Translations under genes and position numbers: made by a program
The notes under the pieces: generated by a model
The model's input: only the letters and a program-made list of their open reading frames with translations
Databases searched by the model: none
What the model was told of the DNA's origin: nothing
Assembly: GCA_910587895.1 (NCBI GenBank)
Contig: CAJUOE010000119.1
Coordinates: 1 to 54,360 of the forward strand
From: an uncultured Lachnospiraceae bacterium
GTDB taxonomy: Bacteria; Bacillota; Clostridia; Lachnospirales; Lachnospiraceae
Length of the DNA stretch: 54,360 nt
Direction of reading: 5' to 3'
In this document: positions 50,636 to 54,360 of the stretch, in pieces
How the letters are laid out: each line of letters starts with the position of its first letter
How positions within the stretch are numbered: the stretch's first letter is position 1

Positions 50636-50718
50636 ATTTCTTATTCCTCTTTTTGCCATCATCTGATTTGTGTCCATATTCCTTATGTCTTCTCCTTGCA
50701 GCCCATATTATGTAATTT

Positions 50719-50747
50719 ATTGTAACACAACTCTTTTATGTAAACAA
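50719..50747 (-). promoter_or_regulatory. promoter of the two-component operon
   Basis: Minus strand TTGTTT (50747-50742), 17 bp, TACAAT (50724-50719). Weak -35, consistent with activator dependence. Confidence 0.6.
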
Positions 50748-50760
50748 TCCATGCGGTAAA

Positions 50761-50788
50761 ATTTGCATTTTTGAGGGAATAATTTGTA
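50761..50788 (-). promoter_or_regulatory. direct-repeat operator, copy A (LytTR-type)
   Basis: Plus-strand words ATTTGCA (50761-50767) and ATTTGTA (50782-50788), exactly 21 bp apart, 36 bp upstream of the -10 of the response-regulator gene. A second copy precedes the chemoreceptor gene. Confidence 0.55.
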
Positions 50789-50826
50789 TCTTATAATAAC
50801 TTAGCAACAGCCCCATCAAATTAATG

Positions 50827-52389
50827 TTATATGGCTGCATGAGACAAAGCCAGCAGTTCCTCCGCAATGCTTTTTACCCTGGCAAAAGACTCTTCGGTCA
50901 GACATGTGATTTCGCCTTCATTGTTGGCATCGCCTACAATCTCATCCGCCCTGCTCTTAAAATTTGAAACCAGCCCGTCCAGGGAAAGGGCCATATCGCG
51001 CACCTGTTCACTATGCGTTCTGGTCTTATCGCTGCGCTCTACAATCTGTTCGGTCATGGTTATGGAACCTTTTTGCATCTTCCCCAAAGATTCGGCTTTG
51101 TTCCTGGCATCTAAGATCTTGTCAATTCCCGCCTCAACAGACAAACGATTTTGCTCATTGATGGATTTTACCCCTTCCAGCTTGTCCAGGATCTTAGGCA
51201 CTAACTCCTGAATGGAGCTGCTTGCCACTTTGGACTGTTCAGCAAGCTGCTGTACATTGCTTGCCACAACCGCAAAGCCTTTTCCTTGTTCTCCAGCCCG
51301 CGCCGCTTCAATGTTCGCATTTAAAGCCAAAAGATTGGTCTGTGAAGAAATGGCAGAAATCTGTCCTACAAAACCTGTGATTTCATTGATTCCATTTTCT
51401 AGCTGGCTGATAGATGCACCGGTTTGGTTGGCTGTTTCTTTGATCTGATGCATGGAGTCTACCGCCACATCCATCGTCTTGACAACCCCTAAAGTATGGC
51501 TGGTGACATCCTCGGATATCTGGAACATTTCTTTGGTATTTTGGTAAATGCCGTCAATCGCCTCAGACATCTCCGAAACACTTTCCTGAATGCGCACCAC
51601 CTGGTTACGGCTTTCGTCACAATCTGCCGATGTATCGCAGGCAGAAGCAACAATCTGCTCATTTGCGCGCCGGGAGTTCTCCAGATTTTCTTCCACATCC
51701 CCCACCATGGTAACCAATTCCTCAGAGGCAGATTCACACTTTTTGAGAAGTTCAGCCATCTGCATGCCTTCCTGCTCTTTTTTGGTCTTTTCCAAAAGGG
51801 TGTTCTTGATGTAATTTAATACGGAATTAAACGCTGCCAACGCCATAATCCTGGGGAATACAAAGAACAAAATAATATTTATAATATTTGTGTTAATGGT
51901 AAATGCGCCTGCCAAAAGTGTTTCTGCTTCCCTGGCTGAGGTTGTAGTAGTCAAAATTAATGCGTTGGCGTCACACAGACCCCAGTAATATCCACCAACC
52001 ACAGAGAGGAAGAAACCGCCAATGGTCAATACAAAAGTAAAAGTTTTATACTTTTTTTCAGTATAGACAACAGAACATACCATGGGAAAAATCATAAAGA
52101 GGGTTGCGTGGTAAGCCAGTTCCATATTCGCAAAGGAAATCATAGCCACCAGCAAAAAAATCATGATATAGTTGGACGCCGCCTTTTCAAAACCAAGTAC
52201 ATATTTCACAGCATGGCCCAGCGCCACAAATATAACCGCACCAATGAGGGCGTTGTTCATAATGGTCTGATCCACTATAAAAACGTGCAGCACATTTAAT
52301 GTCCATGCTATCACCAATACAATCACTGTGACGCGCATACATTTCAACGAATAGTTATTTGCTTTTTTAAACTCAGCCTCGTTTCCCAT
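50827..52389 (-). CDS. methyl-accepting chemotaxis protein with multi-TM N-terminus
   Basis: 520 aa. Instead of a Cache domain, residues about 18-205 form six hydrophobic segments without a large extracellular loop. A coiled coil follows, then the MCP signalling domain with the hairpin ISSQTNLLALNANIEAARAGEQGKGFAVVA (parts: LLALNANIEAARAGE, GKGFAVV). Intact and full length. Such receptors may sense membrane or energy state; the signal is unknown. Its promoter region carries the same direct repeat as the LytTR regulator gene. Confidence 0.88.
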   Translation of the reverse strand: MGNEAEFKKANNYSLKCMRVTVIVLVIAWTLNVLHVFIVDQTIMNNALIGAVIFVALGHAVKYVLGFEKAASNYIMIFLLVAMISFANMELAYHATLFMIFPMVCSVVYTEKKYKTFTFVLTIGGFFLSVVGGYYWGLCDANALILTTTTSAREAETLLAGAFTINTNIINIILFFVFPRIMALAAFNSVLNYIKNTLLEKTKKEQEGMQMAELLKKCESASEELVTMVGDVEENLENSRRANEQIVASACDTSADCDESRNQVVRIQESVSEMSEAIDGIYQNTKEMFQISEDVTSHTLGVVKTMDVAVDSMHQIKETANQTGASISQLENGINEITGFVGQISAISSQTNLLALNANIEAARAGEQGKGFAVVASNVQQLAEQSKVASSSIQELVPKILDKLEGVKSINEQNRLSVEAGIDKILDARNKAESLGKMQKGSITMTEQIVERSDKTRTHSEQVRDMALSLDGLVSNFKSRADEIVGDANNEGEITCLTEESFARVKSIAEELLALSHAAI

Positions 52390-52423
52390 ACTTTCAATCC
52401 TCCGTATTCTTTATTTCGTCCTT

Positions 52424-52495
52424 ATAATATAGAATAAAATATTGCTTTCTTCTGCCTTTTGAGGACAATTCGCACTTTTTTTACTACAATTTGTA
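52424..52495 (-). promoter_or_regulatory. promoter region of the chemoreceptor gene with direct-repeat operator, copy B
   Basis: ATTCGCA (52468-52474) and ATTTGTA (52489-52495), 21 bp apart, lie 36 bp upstream of a TATATT -10 (52431-52426, minus strand). No consensus -35 is present, as expected for an activated promoter. Spacing and phasing equal copy A. Confidence 0.5.
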
Positions 52496-52566
52496 CTAGG
52501 CATTCCATCCGGTCAATTGGGGTCGATTGCAAGCCGAGTTTCCCATTTAGTAACCGATTATGCATC

Positions 52567-52611
52567 CTGGAAGCGCAACAGGCGGAAACTCTTCCGCCTG
52601 CTGCTTTCCAG
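52567..52611 (-). terminator. hairpin after the GLUG surface-protein gene
   Basis: About 20-bp stem CTGGAA...GCAGGCGGAA / TTCCGCCTG...TTCCAG with small mismatches, four bases after the stop. No clear U-tract. Confidence 0.5.
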
Positions 52612-52614
52612 TCA

Positions 52615-54360
52615 TTATTTTACAGTAACTTTAATCTTCTTATACACTCCGTTCTGTGCATAGGCGTAAACCGTACACGTCCCTTTTCCCTTGCCCTTGA
52701 TTACGCCGCTCTTTGTAACTGTCGCCACCTTTGTGTTGCTGGACTCATAGCTGAGTTTCCGGTGCCTCCTGAGCGGCTTTTTCACTTTTATTTCCGAGGC
52801 CCTGATCTTGAAACTCTTTCCTTTCCTGATGCTGGCCTTCGCCTTCTTCACCTTGACGGATTTCGCATTTCCAAATTTGCCGCCGTCTGTATAGATATGG
52901 ATGCTTTTGGACGCTGCAATTGTAATTCTCCTTCCGTCTATGGTTTTGTATGCGCGCACAACATACCGGTATGCCTTGCCTTTCTTTAGTTTCTTCTGCG
53001 TGTAGGCCGTCGTGCTGTTTTTCTTGATGGTCTTGAGCAGCTTTAGCTTCCTCCCCTTTCCGCACCGGGTTCCATAGACCAGGTAGCCGTCTGCGCCCTT
53101 TATCTTCTTCCATGTCAGCTTCACGCTGTTTGTTTTGACTTTGGCTGCCTTTAGCTGGAGCAGTGAGAATAAGGAGCCCTTGATATCGTTTTCTGATTTT
53201 TGGCTGGTAAATGCTTCGTCTCCGAGCAGGAGCGTCTCCATCGGCACTCCAAGCTCCTCTGCAGCCGCCTGGATTTTTGCCGCCGTCTCTTCCGGGACGC
53301 CCAGCTCCTTTGCGATTGTCTGCACCTGCTTCTTCTGTTCTTCTGTCAGGTCGTTGTTCTGGTTGCCGCCTGCACCCTCTGTCAGCGCTTTATAAGTATT
53401 TTCCGCATCTGTCAGGGCTTTCGTGGCGCTTTCAGGCATTTTGGCTTTCTGTCCGCCTGTCAGTTTGTCGTACGCGTCCCTTGCATCCTTGATCCTCTGC
53501 CCGCATTCGCTGGTGTTCGTGACGGTTCCGATGGTTTCAATCTTTTCCACTGCCGCAAGGATTGCCTGGGCGTCCGTGAGGATATTCTTGGAGCTGTCGG
53601 ATACAAGCTCCTTCTGGCTCCCTGTCAGCCCCTCAAATGCTGCCGCGGCATCCCTCACCGCCTGTTTCCATGCTGCCCCGCCTACCGGCGTTGCGCGCTC
53701 AATGGCGGCTATTTTTTCCTCCTCGAAGGCCTTTGCCGCCGCCTGGTCTGTCTCTGCCGGATCCTGGCCCGGGTTCGTCGGCGTCTGCCCGGACGTGATT
53801 CCTGCCGGATCTTCCCCGGCTCCCGTTCCTTCCCCGATTCCGGTCAGGTCCTTGTTGGTGCTCTCCGTCTTCTGGTAATAGTCGTCCTTCACGGCATCCG
53901 GGCTCGTGTTCTGGTTGTTTCCGATGATGGCTCCCGGCGCATTTCCACCTTCCCCTGTCACATTCCCGGAGTTGGTGCAGCCTTCCACGGTTCCATTCGT
54001 TCCATTCGTTCCGGCGATTCCCCCGACATCATTTTTCCCGGTTACCGGGGCGGTATTCTTATTGCCGCCCAGCGTGCCGTTGTTATTTCCAGCGATTCCG
54101 CCTGTTCCGGTTCCGGTTCCAGCCACGCTGCCGCTATTCGTGCCGCCCGTGATGGTCCCATCATTCTTTCCGGCGATTCCTCCGACGTTGTTCTCCCCGG
54201 TGACCGTCACGTTGCTGGTGCAGCCTTTGACTGTCCCGGCTGCCGTATTGGTTCCGGCGATTCCCCCGACGTTGTCCTTTACCCCATACTTATCCAAAAC
54301 ATAATCTTTAATCTTCTGATAAGTAGCCTTTTTCTCTGCTGATATCAAATCCAATTCATC
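52615..54360 (-). CDS. GLUG-repeat/FN3/BIG-like surface protein, C-terminal part (partial)
   Basis: The frame is open to the window edge (DELDLISAEKK), so this is the C-terminal ~580 residues of a larger protein. From the N-terminal side: four or five GLUG motifs (VGGIAGTN, VGGIAGKN, TGGIAGNN, each followed by GTV/GTI and SGxVTG); a spacer rich in Asp/Pro/Gly; helical modules with AAAFEGLTGSQKEL and AYDKLTGGQKAK (FIVAR-like, about 220-330); a helix pair with ELGVPEETAAKIQ; a fibronectin type III domain (VKLTWKKIKGADGYLVYG, about 410-500); and a Lys-rich BIG_2-like end (YESSNTKVATVTKSGVIKGKGKG). Third large secreted Ig-type protein in the window. Confidence 0.8.
   Translation of the reverse strand, partial: DELDLISAEKKATYQKIKDYVLDKYGVKDNVGGIAGTNTAAGTVKGCTSNVTVTGENNVGGIAGKNDGTITGGTNSGSVAGTGTGTGGIAGNNNGTLGGNKNTAPVTGKNDVGGIAGTNGTNGTVEGCTNSGNVTGEGGNAPGAIIGNNQNTSPDAVKDDYYQKTESTNKDLTGIGEGTGAGEDPAGITSGQTPTNPGQDPAETDQAAAKAFEEEKIAAIERATPVGGAAWKQAVRDAAAAFEGLTGSQKELVSDSSKNILTDAQAILAAVEKIETIGTVTNTSECGQRIKDARDAYDKLTGGQKAKMPESATKALTDAENTYKALTEGAGGNQNNDLTEEQKKQVQTIAKELGVPEETAAKIQAAAEELGVPMETLLLGDEAFTSQKSENDIKGSLFSLLQLKAAKVKTNSVKLTWKKIKGADGYLVYGTRCGKGRKLKLLKTIKKNSTTAYTQKKLKKGKAYRYVVRAYKTIDGRRITIAASKSIHIYTDGGKFGNAKSVKVKKAKASIRKGKSFKIRASEIKVKKPLRRHRKLSYESSNTKVATVTKSGVIKGKGKGTCTVYAYAQNGVYKKIKVTVK

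Noticed and set aside
53200..54342. 380-codon plus-strand open frame
   Set aside because: Antisense to the GLUG surface protein, which shows clear repeats in the minus frame.
1..54360. CRISPR arrays or insertion sequences
   Set aside because: I found no regularly spaced repeats of CRISPR type, no transposase or integrase motif, and no paired terminal inverted repeats with target duplications.

Overview
The window looks like a chromosomal segment from an anaerobic Firmicute, most likely a gut Lachnospiraceae. The grounds are the ylxM-ffh-rpsP-khpA-rimM-trmD order, strong AGGAGG-type ribosome binding sites, sigma-A promoters with 17-bp spacers, large secreted BIG_2/FIVAR/GLUG surface proteins, Cache-type chemoreceptors, GHKL/LytTR signalling, an AmmeMemoRadiSam cluster, and moderate GC. 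This is inferred from gene families, not from a marker phylogeny. Most genes are on the minus strand. There are two tRNA genes (Pro-TGG, Arg-ACG); I see no rRNA, insertion sequence or CRISPR array.

Layout. 1-121: a plus-strand fragment of UDP-sugar dehydrogenase, 58% GC, running straight into tRNA-Pro. 266-9997: housekeeping and cell-surface genes (YfcE-like phosphoesterase, RdgB, amidase, papain-type peptidase, 23S rRNA methyltransferase, rhodanese, an Asn-rich small protein, a 758-aa cNMP-binding-like protein, a DUF1700 protein). 10062-14923: GH42 beta-galactosidase, then asnA and an NhaC antiporter on the plus strand. 15012-18638: the SRP/ribosome-maturation operon. 18747-23108: an eight-domain BIG_2 secreted protein and a broken chemoreceptor gene.

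23112-36785 is a defence-rich accessory stretch. An AbiL-type ATPase/RloB pair (23112-25080) and a RADAR-type pair, rdrA ATPase plus rdrB adenosine-deaminase-like protein (30109-35502), flank an adhesin and an AmmeMemoRadiSam pair with a fused MEMO1-AMMECR1 protein. DUF3788 and DUF6891 genes diverge from back-to-back promoters upstream of rdrA.

36881-42965: a complete ribose system (rbsK-D-A-C-B plus a LacI-type regulator). 43202-45017: a TetR regulator with a stand-alone condensation-domain acyltransferase-like protein. 45018-47430: a scrambled patch with a HepT/MntA toxin-antitoxin pair, a DEDDh exonuclease and two decayed copies of one gene's 3' end. 47431-52389: an unusual GHKL kinase with a C-terminal extracellular RsiV-like (DUF3298) domain, its LytTR response regulator and a multi-TM chemoreceptor. 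The regulator and chemoreceptor genes share an identically phased 21-bp-period direct repeat upstream of their promoters. 52615-54360: the C-terminal part of a GLUG/FN3/BIG-type surface protein that continues beyond the window.

The most interesting items are the RADAR locus in this background, the defence cluster around the AmmeMemoRadiSam genes, the kinase-RsiV fusion with its shared operator, two places where a terminator arm doubles as the next promoter's -35 box, and the truncated dehydrogenase at the tRNA-Pro 3' end.
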